From Dryocosmus kuriphilus (Eukaryota > Arthropoda > Insecta > Hymenoptera > Cynipidae), in NCBI GenBank assembly GCA_038277395.1, contig CM076193.1:87869583-87933582 (forward strand): 64,000 nt of DNA, read 5' to 3'. The position numbers and the translations under genes were made by a program. Position 1 is the stretch's first letter. Every line of letters begins with the position of its first letter. A model generated the notes under the pieces. It did not search any database and had not been told where the DNA came from. It was given only the letters and a program-made list of their open reading frames with translations. Below, in pieces: positions 11,580-22,716 of this stretch.

Positions 11580-12431
11580 AAAATTTGACTCAGCGCAGCA
11601 CTAAGTATGAAATAGTTTTTTCTATTACTCAATATTGTACAGTACTTTTTGTTCATCATTTGTTACATCATTTGAGGTGATTTTTATGTGTAGTAAGCAC
11701 TTGTTTAAGAAACATAATATGTATTTCCTAATTTTCTTTCACCCACACTCATTTTGATGATGTACTTTTTAAAAAATGTACTTTTTAAGTGTAATAAGTA
11801 CTTGTTTATGAAATATAATTTTAAATGCATATATCTACTTTTTAATTTCCTTCACCCGCACTCATTTTGGTTATTATAAAAATTCAAGAGACTCATCTCA
11901 GTTTTAGAGTTTCTAACTGACGGTCTAAGGCTTGTAATCATTGAGTGCAAAATTTTGAGTATTTAATATAAGTATAACGTCGTCCTCCTCCTCCTCAGTA
12001 AATATTTATAAACTGGTTTTGAGAAAAACGTATTTATGACAACATTTTTCTTTAGTTTTCTCATAATTTTGTCTTATATATTGCAACATTTTTTCACACT
12101 GCATACTGCACGTTTTTACACACGCAAATCTTCAACAATAGTTCCAACTATAAACTCTTTCATTCATTTAAACTGCTTCATTAAAAACATTGATCGGTGT
12201 ACAGGTTGAGTTCTTTAAATACAATAAATGTAGATTTTGGAATTAAAATGGGAAGTATGAGTTCTTTAATGAAGCTTGCTCAACTGACACCAAATCATCA
12301 CCATACTAGAAACCAAAGTGCAGATTAAAATGTTTAGATTTATTTAAGAACTCTTTCAACCACTGCAACATATAGTATAGTATAGTATGGTATAGTGTAG
12401 TCAGCTTGACTGTATATAACTTCAGGTTTAT

Positions 12432-13712
12432 TACATTCTCATCAGAGAAGGTATTAGATTTATGTAAAATTTGACTTTCGCGGATTTCATGAAATCTCCA
12501 CGTTTTGAGACCCCCTGAGTCAGAAAAAACGGTTTTTTACGACGGTGTCTGTCTGTCTGTTGTCGTCGTCGTTGTCGTCGTCTTTGTCGTCGTCGTTGGA
12601 GCCTGTTTCCACGATAACTTTCGAAGGACGAATCGGATTGGAGTGCGCTTTGGCACACTTCTTTAAGGGGTAAAAAGAAAGGATGAGTTCGTTAAGCAGC
12701 GGCTTTTGACCAACGGTTATGGTTTTATCCTACAAAAACGGTTTTCACAAAATCAAAAAATCCATTTTCCGGCTAAACTATGAGATACAAAAAAAATGTA
12801 AGAAAGTAAAATTGTTCACCTTAAAAAAATCTAAAAATTTTATCTTAACCGTTTTTTGATAAAATGAACGGTTTTTGTTTTAATCAAGAAAACTATATTA
12901 AAATTAAAAAAGTATAGGTCCCCGCCAAAATATTCAAGACGCAAAAACAATGGTTAAGAACAAAGTTGTTCAGTTTAAAAAGATCTACAAATTCTGTTTC
13001 AAGCATTTTTTGATAAAATGCACGGTTTTTGTTTTAATTGATAAAACGTTATTAAAAATCAAAAATTTCAAATTTCCCGCCAAACTATACAAGATACGGA
13101 AAAAAAATAATAATAAGCAAAGTTGTTCGCCTCAAAAGGATCTACAAATTTGCTTTCTATCATTTTTTTGAGCAGACGCGTAGTTTTTGAGTTATTCGTG
13201 AAATATGTTACGAAATATAAAGAAAACCACTTTTCAAACAAAACTATGCAAGATATGAGAAAATATTAACCAGCAGAATTGTTCACCTTGGAAAGAGCTA
13301 CACAATTTATTTATAAGACTCATCGTTTTACTTTTAAGAATCGAAATCCTGTATTGTGAAAATTTGGAAAATCACTAAAAAACTTTACCAATCTACAATG
13401 TGTTTTAAAAAAATGTAATTATCGAGCGCGAAGCGCGAGTGTCATGATAAGAATGTATTCCTTAAGGGCGATAGAGCCTTAGGTAAAATAATTTCTTTTG
13501 TAATGTTTAATTTAAAGGTTTATACGATCCATAAACACCGAGTGCGTAGCGCGAGGTGAATAATCTATCGAGCGCGTAGCGTGAGTGCCGTAAATAACGT
13601 ATCGAGCGCGAAGCGCGAGTGCCAACAGACCCGCGCCCTAGGCGCGCTTATACTTCGCGTGATGCGCGGCGCGCGTAGCACGCGACGAGAATGTGCCCGC
13701 AAAGCGGGCAGA
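12432..13712 (-). mobile_element. GC-hairpin element, copy 2
   Basis: It begins TACATTCTCATCAGAGAAGG and ends GCCCGCAAAGCGGGCAGA followed by a T run. The target in the left arm near 1893 is an uninterrupted ATTTATTTTACTAGAG, so the insertion is dated after the arms formed. This copy has the fullest GC end: repeated GAGCGCGAAGCGCGAG blocks at about 13424, 13569 and 13605, and the hairpin GCCCGC-AAA-GCGGGC. The GTC/GTT microsatellite is at 12540-12600. Confidence 0.85.
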
Positions 13713-14520
13713 TTTTTTTTTTACTAGAGTTCACACTCGATTCCATGCCTCCAAATTACATCATTCTTATGTACGTTACCATACGTTTATATTTGAATTA
13801 GAACATCCTCTCTTCTTTGATCAAAGACTTTGAGTAGCCTATTCCTTAGCGATTCACTCTTCGATTTTTATTGGTAAACACACTACTGAAACATTTTAAA
13901 ACTATGTTATAGCATTTGAGGAATATGTTGTAATATTTTTAAAGTATTTCGTAAAACATAAGACTTATGTTGATCGGTCTTGATTTAATCAACAAATTAA
14001 ATGTTTATATATTCCAAAAGTATGCATCATTCATTTCTAGTTATTTCTTTGCTTTTTCATTAACTAATTCCTTACTGGATTTCCTTTCATATTTTCTAAC
14101 AGGAAGCTGACGTTATCTTTTCAAAGAATTGGTCAAAAACCTAGGTCTAACATTGGTTGGGCCTAAAATTTATAAGGAAATAAATTTTTTTAACATTTCA
14201 TGGTTGTGCTTCATTGACCTAACATCATTTCTGTATTAATTCCTTAGCGTTCTCCCTTTGATCTTTACTAAAAGATGATTTTCAATAATTATTTAATAAA
14301 ATTATATTGTAGTCGTTTATCTTGAAAAAAAAGGAGTAGTTTTCCTTGAAAGGAAAGACTTAAAATTATTTCGAATTGTACAATTGCTCTTCTAATTAAT
14401 TTTTTATTTATCATGGGCATGAACTCTTTTTTCACAAGAATCATATTATTAACATTAGAAAATTTCAAAATGTGTTTGAGATACTTTGTAAAACGCTTTA
14501 CTAGAATCTTCTTTAGTCTA

Positions 14521-15150
14521 TCTATTATAAATTCCCATGAAATATATATATATATATACCTTCAAATAATTTAATACATCACACCATCCACTCAACGCTC
14601 TTATCTTTTTCACAGCATATTATATTACAATATTGGTGTTATACTTGCTATGAAAAAATGTTTAATCTGGATACATATTGAGAGAATATTCCTTCACGGT
14701 TGTAAAGTAATACTAGCTTCATAGTTTATTAATATGGTGAGTAAAACGAAGCAGATCAATGTAACCCTGAAAAATTCTTGGAAATATTTTTGTAGGCTAA
14801 AATAGGTATAAGAGCATAAATTTCATCAATAACTTTAGATCTTGGAATTTACTTAATATCTGATTTCCTGCATGTACATGACCTCATGTGACTTGTGCGA
14901 TCGAACCCTCTGCACACAGACGTTAGATGTAGGTTTTTTTTATATTAATCTGAAAAAAATAAAATGTCTAATACCTAGAATCTATTTATAGATAAGAGCA
15001 CAGACCATCAAACGTACGCCCTACGTTTTAATTTCAGTATTAGACATTTGATTTTTTCTGAGTAATTTAACAAAACGTATTAACGACCGTATATAAATAT
15101 TCAATGAAAAACGTACGGCATAAGCTTGATAGTCTTTGCTCTTATCTATA
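14521..15150. repeat. Hairpin-rich AT sequence next to right arm end
   Basis: No gene is visible. It has a short TA microsatellite at about 14538-14557. Nested inverted repeats pair CTATTTATAGATAAGAGCA (14984 on) with its complement at about 15140-15158, with arms of about 50 bp including ACGTACG blocks. An inner pair involves AATGTCTAATAC and GTATTAGACATTT (about 14963 and 15047). Confidence 0.6.
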
Positions 15151-15640
15151 AATATGTGCTACGCTTCTGGCATCATCCCTTTGATATTTTTATCAATAAA
15201 TTCCTTATCACTTCTTTCTTTTAATCTTTACGTGCGAAACGAACTTTGCCAATAAATATAATGCGATTAATATGATTTGAAAGTATGTGACACCAAGAGC
15301 AGGTAATATTACATGTTGGGTGGTCTTAAATTTCGTTAACAAATGGATTGTTTAAATATTCAATCATTATGCGTCACTCGTTAAACCACGTTTCTTTGAT
15401 ATTTTAAATAAATTCCTTAGCGCTTTTCCTTTGATATTTTGCCGACAGGAAGCAGACGTCATATTTATAAAACGTTGTGCATACGTCGGACGGACTTTGC
15501 TCTTACCTTTAAATGTATTGTTTAAACATTCCACCATTATACACCACTCATCCAACCTTTTATTTGATATTTTCAATAACAAATTCCTTATCAGTTATCC
15601 TTTGATATTTACCGACAGGAAGCTGACGTCATATTTTTTA
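15150..15640. repeat. Right-end subterminal repeat units
   Basis: Units of about 170-180 bp carry AATTCCTTA(G/T)C, CTTTTGATATTT and GACAGGAAGC(A/T)GACGTCAT (about 15408-15465 and 15588-15640), with a degenerate one near 15175-15230. The same signature occurs inverted in the left-end units (145-190, 805-850, 1485-1520). This suggests the snap-back element, or its subterminal array, extends to here. Confidence 0.6.
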
Positions 15641-15898
15641 AAGATTTTGATTGAAAAAACTCGCAATTGCTCATTATAATTACTCAAGTCATCGAGAACA
15701 TTCTAGAAGCTTAGCATAGGAAAAGGAAGGGGTGTAGGGAGGGCAAGGGATATTGTTTTCGCCAATCTCATTACGCACTATAATTAGTGACGTCACATCG
15801 AACATTTTAGAAGCTTAGGGCGGACATGAACCACTTTAGCTCACGATGTCGGTAACTGTCGGTAACAGGAATTTGGGCTTAGAGACCCCCTTGCTCAT
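15641..15898. other. No gene seen
   Basis: Unique-looking sequence containing two GAACATT(C/T)TAGAAGCTTAG blocks (about 15696 and 15801) and a GTCGGTAACTGTCGGTAAC direct repeat (15848-15867). Nothing coding. Confidence 0.4.
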
Positions 15899-16417
15899 CT
15901 ACTCGCGAAGTTTTTGAGTTATTCGTGAAATATGTTATGTAATATAAAGAAAACCACTTTTCAGCAAAACTATGCAAGATATGAGAAAATATTAACAAGC
16001 GTAATTGTTCACCTTGGAAGGAGCTACAAAATTTATTTATAAGATTTATTGTTTTACTTTTAAGAATCAAAATCCTGCATTGTGAAAATTTGGAAAATCA
16101 CAAAAAAAAACTTTACCAATCTACAATGTGTTTAAAAAAATGTAATTATTGAGCGCGAAGCGCGAGTGTCATGATGAGAATGTATTCCTTAAGGGCGATA
16201 GAGCCTTAAGTAAAATAGTTCCTTTTGGAATTTTTTAATGTAAAGGTTTATAGGATCCATAAACACCGAGCGCGTAGCGCGAGGTGAATAATTTATCGAG
16301 CGCGAAGCGCGAGTGCTGTAAATAACGTATCGAGCGCGAAGCGCGAGTGACAACAGACGCGCGCCCTAGACGCTCTCATACATCGCGCGATGAGAATGTG
16401 CCCGCAAAGCGGGCAGA
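15899..16417 (-). mobile_element. GC-hairpin element, copy 3 (truncated)
   Basis: It corresponds to the GC-rich end of copy 2, from GTTTTTGAGTTATTCGTGAA to the terminal GCCCGCAAAGCGGGCAGA. The ACATTCTCATC half with the microsatellite is missing. It carries several GAGCGCGAAGCGCGAG blocks. Confidence 0.8.
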
Positions 16418-16441
16418 TTTTTTTCTCTATGTACGTATGTA

Positions 16442-16504
16442 CAGTCAAAAGCATGTATGCCTTATGTTTGGTAACTAGGTCCAAAAATGAAAATCGAGCC
16501 AACT
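16442..16504. mobile_element. Half of a mariner-like MITE
   Basis: CAGTCAAAAGCATGTATGCC and the following roughly 45 bp match the left arm of the complete MITE at 56558-56743. The right arm is missing. It lies between copies 3 and 4 of the GC-hairpin element, and copy 4 appears to start where the MITE is broken. Confidence 0.7.
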
Positions 16505-17674
16505 CCTAGGGCGCGCGTCTTTTGGCACCCGCGCTTCGCGCTCGATAGATTATGCACCCCGCGCTACGCGCTCGGTGTTTATGGATCGTATAAACCTTTA
16601 AATTAAAAATTACAAAAGAAATTATTTTACTTAAGGCTCTATCGCCCTTAAGGAATACATTCTCATCATGACACTCGTGCTTCGCGCTCGATAATTACAT
16701 TTTTTTTAAAACACATTGTAGATTGGTAAAGTTTTTTTGTGATTTTCCAAATTTTCACAATACAGGATTTCGATTCTTAAAAGTAAAACGATGAGTCTTA
16801 TAAATAAATTTTGTAGCTCTTTCCAAGGTGAACAATTCTGCTTGTTAATATTTTCTCATATGTTGCATAGCTTTGCTGAAAAGTGGTTTTCTTTATATTT
16901 TATAACATATTTCACGAATAACTCAAAAACTACGCGTCTGCTCAAAAAAATGATAGAGAGCAAATTTGTAGATCTTTTTGAGGCGAAAAACTTTGTTTAT
17001 TATCAATTTTTAGTATCTTGCATAGTTTGGCGGGAAATGTGAAATTTTTTATTTTTAATAACATTTTATCGATTAAAACAAAAACCGTGCATTTTATCAA
17101 AAAATGGTTAAAACAGAATTTGTAGATCTTTTTAAATTGAACAACTTTGTTCTTTACCATTTTTTTGTATCTTGAATATTTTGGCGGCAAACCAGAGTTT
17201 TTTAATTTCAACAGCGTTTTCTTGATTAAAACAAGAACTGTTCATTTTATCAAAAAACGGTTAAGACACAATTTGTAGATTTTTTTGAGATGAACAATCT
17301 TACTTTCTTACATTTTTTTTGTATCTCTCATAATTTAGCCGGAAAATGGATTTTTTGATTTTGTGAAAACCGTTTTTGATTAATAAAACCATAACCGTTG
17401 GTCAAAAACCGTTGGTTAACGAACTCGTCATTTCTTTGTACCCCTTAAAGAAGTGTACTAAAGCACAACCCAATCCGATTAGTCCTTCGAAAGTTATCGT
17501 GGGAACAGACTCCAACGACAACAACGCCAACGACGACGACGACGACAACAGACAGACAGATACCGTCGTAAAACCGTTTTTTCGGATTCAGGAGGTCTCA
17601 AAACGTGGTGATTTCATGAAATCCGCGAAAGTCAAATTTTACATAAATCTAATACGTTCTCTGATGAGAATGTA
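16505..17674 (+). mobile_element. GC-hairpin element, copy 4
   Basis: It begins within the GC-rich end (TAGGGCGCGCGTCTTTTGGC) and lacks the terminal TCTGCCC hairpin. It is otherwise colinear with copies 1 and 2 and ends GATGAGAATGTA. The AAC/GAC microsatellite lies at about 17512-17552. It points away from copy 3. Confidence 0.8.
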
Positions 17675-17746
17675 AAAACGTGAATTTTTTCGTTCTGCTA
17701 CAACTCAGTAATCTGTGGTACGTTTGTAAGATTTTAAGGTTATTTT

Positions 17747-18092
17747 TACATTCTCATCAGAGAAGGTATTAGATTTATGTAAAATTTGACTTTCGCGGAT
17801 TTCATGAAATCTCAACGTTTTGACACCTCCTGAATCCGAAAAAACGGTTTTTACGACGGTGTCTGTCTGTTGTCGTCGTCGTCGTCGTTGGAGTCTGTTC
17901 CCACAATAACTTTCGAAGGACTAATCGGATTGGAGTGCGCTTTGGTACACTTCTTTAAGAGGTAAAAAGAAAGGACGAGTTCGTTAACCAGTGGTTTTTG
18001 ACCAACGGTTATGGTTTTATCAATCAAAAAAGGTTTTCACAAAATCAAAAAATACATTTTCCGGCGCTAAACTATGAGAAATATAAAAAAAA
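17747..18092 (-). mobile_element. GC-hairpin element, copy 5 (end fragment)
   Basis: It begins TACATTCTCATCAGAGAAGG and follows the family for about 345 bp through the GTC microsatellite, then stops at CTAAACTATGAGAAATA and an A run. It faces copy 4 tail to tail across 72 bp. Confidence 0.8.
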
Positions 18093-20075
18093 AAAAGTAG
18101 GGAAATTTCCATTAGTGTAGGGAAATATCACGAAATTTCCGATAGTCTTCAAGATTAAGTATGCATAAATATTTTCTAGAATTATAATTTTTTTACCTTA
18201 AAAATATGCGGAAAATCGATGACTTATTTGTCAGAAAAAATTATCGATGGGAGAGTCAATTTTCTTTATTTTTTTCACGCAAATTGTATTCAGTTGGTTT
18301 TATTAGGTCAGTTTCTGTGCAGAGAAAAAGCAATAGTTGAAGAAGTGGATTCTTTCTCATTTTATATACGCATAGCATCTTTGCTTTAAGTCGGTTATGT
18401 TAGCTTAGTTCCTTTGTAGGTAAGGAAAAAGGTTGTCAGAAATAAATTTTTATCATGTTCTTGGCGCACTCTATTTTATATGTTGGGTCAGTCAGAGGTT
18501 AGGTTAGGTCTTTTTTATGTTAAAGAAGAATGAGTCATTTAGAAAAGGTGACTGGTCTCTTATCTTTTTGCGCTTCATACTTGCATTTCGGATCTCCAAG
18601 GTCAAGTTGATTTATTTGTATGTAAACGGATCAGTAAAAAAATTATTGCGACATATTCTTTGCTCATTTCAATTGTTTTTATGTTGATTTAGTCAAATTA
18701 GTTTCTTTATAGTAATTTAAGACGGAATCGGTCGAAAAAGTTGATTTATTTTCATTTTCTTTGCGTAGTTCATTTTTGTTTCGGGTTGATTAATTTTTTA
18801 AGTTAATTACGTTGTTGGTTAATATTTTTTTAGGTTAATTACTTCGTTGGTTAAGAAAGACATAAAGGAGGAAATAGACAAAAGAGTTAATTTGCGTCCT
18901 ATTTCTTGGCGAATTTATATCTAAATTAAGAAAAAAGTACATAAAAATTGTAAGGAGATGTACGGAAAATGTAGGAAATGTTTCTTATCTCATTCAGTTG
19001 ACTCCTATCTTATTCTCTGTAGCCCTAAGAGAAAATAACAATGACAAGTAAAGTTTAAACAGAGAAGCTTGAATGAAGTAACATTTTTTTGCAGCCGAAA
19101 AGTATGTAATGGCAAATTTTTTGTTAATTAAATTACTACTGCACTCAAATCTCCCAACAGTCTTGCTGTTTGGAATGAAAAATGTCGCAATAATCATGAA
19201 ATGCGCTCTCTTAATAGTCATGTCTTATGTTCATGGGCGGCTTGGAGAAAATGATTTGTTGGTTAGATTGTTATACATAAAGTCAGTTTATTGTATTTAT
19301 TACTTTATTTATAAAGTAAAAAAATTCTTGCCTGGGTGATAAATCTTGACGTTGGAAAAAAGGTAAATCGAAAAAATTGTGAATTATTTTTCAAAAAATG
19401 TATGATAATCGTGTACTCAAATCATTTTATTTTCGAAAACACGAATTTGTACCATATTTTAAAAACGTCAACAATTTCTTTAATGTTAGAAATAGAAAAA
19501 ATCTGCGTGACACGTTTCATGACTATTAAAGAGGGAAATTCATGACTATTGTGAGATTAAAACATGATTACTGAGAAATCATGACTGTACGAACATGAAC
19601 ATTGGGAGATTTAAATGTATACTGTCGGTCGAAACTTTTCATTAAATTAATGATGGGCGTGCCGGTAATTTAGTTGTCTCGAATGTTTGCGATTTTGCAT
19701 CATATTTTTTTGTTTTTTTATACTGAATATATTCATATTTATACTTATTTTATATACTATTATATTATTGTTTTTTTTCATTTATATTATTCTGAAAAAA
19801 ATTATCATCTTTTATTTGTTTCAGAGATCACTTCTAGCTCAAGGTTTCTCGGTTCGTGCCATGTACATTTGACGGCGGCATATTTAATCGCAGTTCAAAT
19901 TTTAATTGTAGTGCGTATAATTATTTCCGTCATTTAAATAACATTTAGTGCTAGTGAATGATATCTGATCTAATGAAAAATGTTTTTCCTTCCAGGGATT
20001 TCTGTTCGATCGAGTGTTTGAACCAACTCTGCAACCTTCAGATCTTACAAATCTTCTAAATCTACATCACTTTTA
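18093..20075. other. No gene seen; AT-rich intergenic sequence
   Basis: Open frames here are short and low in complexity. 19680-19850 has a long pyrimidine/T tract ending TTTGTTTCAG, and 19980-19995 reads TTTTTCCTTCCAG. Both look like splice acceptors, but no matching exon is recognisable. GGTTAGGTTAGG at 18490 is only two telomere-like units. Confidence 0.4.
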
Positions 20076-20735
20076 ATGAATTGAAATTGTCTAAACTAAT
20101 TCGAACAATCGTCATGATTAATAAAAACATTTTCTGAACATTTGAGAAAACTGTCTTCAAATATTTTTCTTCATACCTGCTTTTCTGAATTAGATCTGAT
20201 ATTCGTAATTTGAGATTCTTTTTGGACTTGACAACTTCAACTTTGTGTGGTTTTGTATAAAACTTGAATGAACTTTGTACTTAAAATCTTGAAAACTGGA
20301 ACTTGAAATATTGAATACTGAAACTGTGAATGAAACATTGCAATTGAAAAACCAAATTTTCCTTCATTTACGTTGATCATTTTTTCGAATATATTTGTTG
20401 CTTTTAATAAATTGGAAATGTCTAAATTAATTCGAACAATCGTCTTGATTAATAAAAACATTGTCTAAACATTTGAGGAAATTGTCTTGAAATATTTTTC
20501 TTCGAACCTGATTTTCTGAATTAGATGTGACATTCGTAATTTGAGATTTTTTTTGGACTTGCCAAATTGAAGTTCGTGTGGTTTTGTATAAAACTTGAAT
20601 GAATATCGCGTTGGTACTTGAAATCTTGAAAACTGAAACATGAAATATTGATTACTGAAACTGTGAATTAAAGATTGCAAGTGAAAAACCAAATTTTCCT
20701 TCATTTACGTTGATCGCTTTTACGAATATAATCGT
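20076..20735. repeat. Tandem duplication, unit about 330 bp
   Basis: 20076-20403 and 20404-20735 are near copies. Shared landmarks are TAATTCGAACAATCGTC, GTGTGGTTTTGTATAAAACT and AAAACCAAATTTTCCTTCAT. The AT-rich units have no credible gene. They lie just upstream of the Helitron Rep fragment and may be part of its 5' region. Confidence 0.8.
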
Positions 20736-20926
20736 TTACTTCTAGCTAAAACTGCATTTTACGGACTTCTGAAAATCGGACGTAGAAAACTTGTTCGCAC
20801 AGAAGGAGAAGAAAAAGAATTTCAAATGTAAAAGAAAAGAAAAAAAAACTGAGTATAATCGAAATTAACAAAAAAGAAAAAACAAATGAAAAAATTTCCG
20901 GAATCAATACTAAGATCGGTAACGAT

Positions 20927-22716
20927 ATGGATTTTGAAGTTCTTGAGAACGTTCCATCAACGTCGAATGGTTCGAGTGTGGGTGATTTGATGCAAGCAAC
21001 TAGGTTGGAGACTTCACTTCTACGTTCAGAATATCAAGCACTCAAAGCTCGGGAAAAACGTGCCAAAGAAAAAGGATTTTCAGATGTTCCAACAACAAAA
21101 GATGATATTAACGTGGCAGAGCACTACATTGGAACAATGAAAATTTTTTGTATTCATTGCAATGCACGTCATTTCGCAGCTGAACAAATTCAAAGTAAAT
21201 GAAATGCATTTCGTGACTGTTGCGCACATGGCTAAGTTGTTCTAGATCCTTTACCTTCATTGCCAAATTTACTCCATGAATTATATTTGGGGCAGCATCC
21301 AAAGTCAAGTCATTTCAAAGAGCGTATTAGAGGATATAATAATGCTTTTTCCTTTGCATCATTCAATGCAAATTTAAGTGATTTGAGCGCTCAAAGAAAT
21401 GGCCCTTAGTGTTTCCAAATCCAAGGACAAATTTATTATCAAATGAATACAGCTTTGTATATATCTGCAAATAAAGATTATAGTTTTGGACAGCTTTACA
21501 TTTTGGATACAAAAGAAGCCACAGAAAGTCGAATGAATCAAAATTCGGATCTTGATCATGATCTTCTGTTTTTACTTGGAAAGAAACGAAATACGTGACA
21601 ACAGTAATTTTGCAAAATCATATTTAATGATGCATGAAGAAAGCCAGGTAAATCGACCTTCGATTTTAAATTCTGTTTCTGAAATGCCCGATTTGCAATT
21701 GAAATTTTTGCCTAGAGGACGCATTGACAGAGGCAGATACAATGCTCATATGTCAAACGAAGTTGCAATGATTTTCTCCACTAATGATGATGGAGAAATA
21801 CCTGAAACATATGTGACAATCAAAAATAAATCCGAAAAAAACACTGCAACAAGCGAGTTCGATGGATCCAAATGTGGAACCATGAATCTATCCTCTGATC
21901 TATCCAAATGGTACTCAAGGCTGCTATTCTGGTCTCAAACTTCGAGATACCAATAAAAATCTCACTCATGATATGTACACTCAACATCGTATGGCAATAC
22001 GTGACGAGATTAATGCTTTTCTTATGAGTGGACGATTATTTCAACAATCGGTCGTTGATTCTTATGTGAAAATCGAAAGAGACAGAATGTGTTACATCAA
22101 AAATCATCAAAAAGAATTACGAGCAGAGTCATATCAAGGCTTGACGGATCACTTGAAAAATGCATCAAATGATTGCGAGCGACAAATTGGACGAGTAGTA
22201 ATTTTACCGTCGACATTTGTTGGATCACCTCGCAATATGATGCAGCATTATCAAAATTCCATGGCAATTGTGAGAAAATTCAGAAAATCGGATCTTTTCA
22301 TAAGAATAACTTGCCATCCTAATTGGAGAGAGATTCAGAAAAATTTATTACCTGGCCAGCAAGCTTGCGATCGACCAGATATTTGTGCAAGAGTTTTTCA
22401 CATCAAGAAAAATTACTTACTGGATATAATCACAAGAAAAAATTATTTGGTGAGGTGCAAGCGCATGTGTATACAATTGAATTTCAGAAACTTGGTCTGC
22501 CACATATGGATTTGTTATTAAATTTAAAGCAAAATTGCAAGTTCGTTGATGCAATTGTAGAACACTATGTTTCTGCTGAAATTCCCGATCCTTGCATTGA
22601 TAAAACCTTGCATGATATTGTGATGAAAAACATGATACATGGTCCATGTGGAAACTGGTGCATGGTCAATGGAAAGTGTTCGAAACATTTCCCCAAATCT
22701 TTTTTTCCAACCCAGA
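20927..22716 (+). pseudogene. Helitron Rep/helicase-like N-terminal fragment
   Basis: Fragments in several frames read as the N-terminal and Rep part of a Helitron transposase. They include FCIHCNARHFAAEQ (near 21150), IRGYNNAFSFASFNANL (about 21330), LKFLPRGRIDRGRYNAHMSN (about 21700), the block RQIGRVVILPSTFVGSPRNM (about 22175) and GEVQAHVYTIEFQKLGLPHM (about 22450). The HUH site that should read H-x-H reads PHMD here, so the second metal-binding histidine is lost. Stops and frameshifts occur near 21203, 21407, 21590 and 21950. The sequence breaks off after KHFPKSF at about 22710, where Gypsy-1 sequence begins. The linker to the helicase is not present in this fragment or in the downstream fragment at 37551. 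Confidence 0.85.

Larger units (their letters stand above)
8704..14520. repeat. Right arm of the giant palindrome, outside the gene
   Basis: This is the inverted counterpart of 1-4506, with the same tandem 370-bp units and gene-tail relics. It differs by two GC-hairpin insertions (10511-11579 and 12432-13712). It also has a partial duplication: 11650-11760 repeats 10317-10400, including TTTATGTGTAGTAAGCACTT. It lacks one of the end units found on the left. No open frame here looks real. Confidence 0.8.
1..15640. mobile_element. Giant snap-back (foldback-like) element with inverted gene copies
   Basis: The sequence from the window start to about 7958 recurs in inverted orientation from about 7985 to 14520, so the whole stretch is one near-palindrome with a spacer of roughly 25-30 bp. 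Matching landmarks include 4419-4480 with 8720-8800, 3900-3980 with 9240-9330, 1921-2060 with 12240-12420, and 1360-1560 with 14060-14255. Subterminal repeat units of the same type continue on the right to about 15640, and the left end is cut by the window edge. Each arm carries one zinc-finger gene copy near the centre. No transposase, integrase or polymerase gene is visible, so the element class is unknown. A foldback transposon, a long-TIR DNA transposon or a host segmental inverted duplication all remain possible. Three later insertions (4525-7203, 10511-11579, 12432-13712) make the arms differ in length. Confidence 0.8.

Noticed and set aside
1..15640. Polinton/Maverick interpretation of the snap-back structure
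   Set aside because: No DNA polymerase B, integrase, protease or capsid gene is present, and arms of 4-5 kb meeting almost directly do not match the usual layout.
18490..18501. GGTTAGGTTAGG as a possible insect telomere repeat
   Set aside because: Only two units; common by chance in such genomes.
19674..19937. Overlapping hydrophobic open frames with possible membrane segments
   Set aside because: T-rich low-complexity sequence gives Phe/Ile/Tyr runs by composition; no start context or homology.
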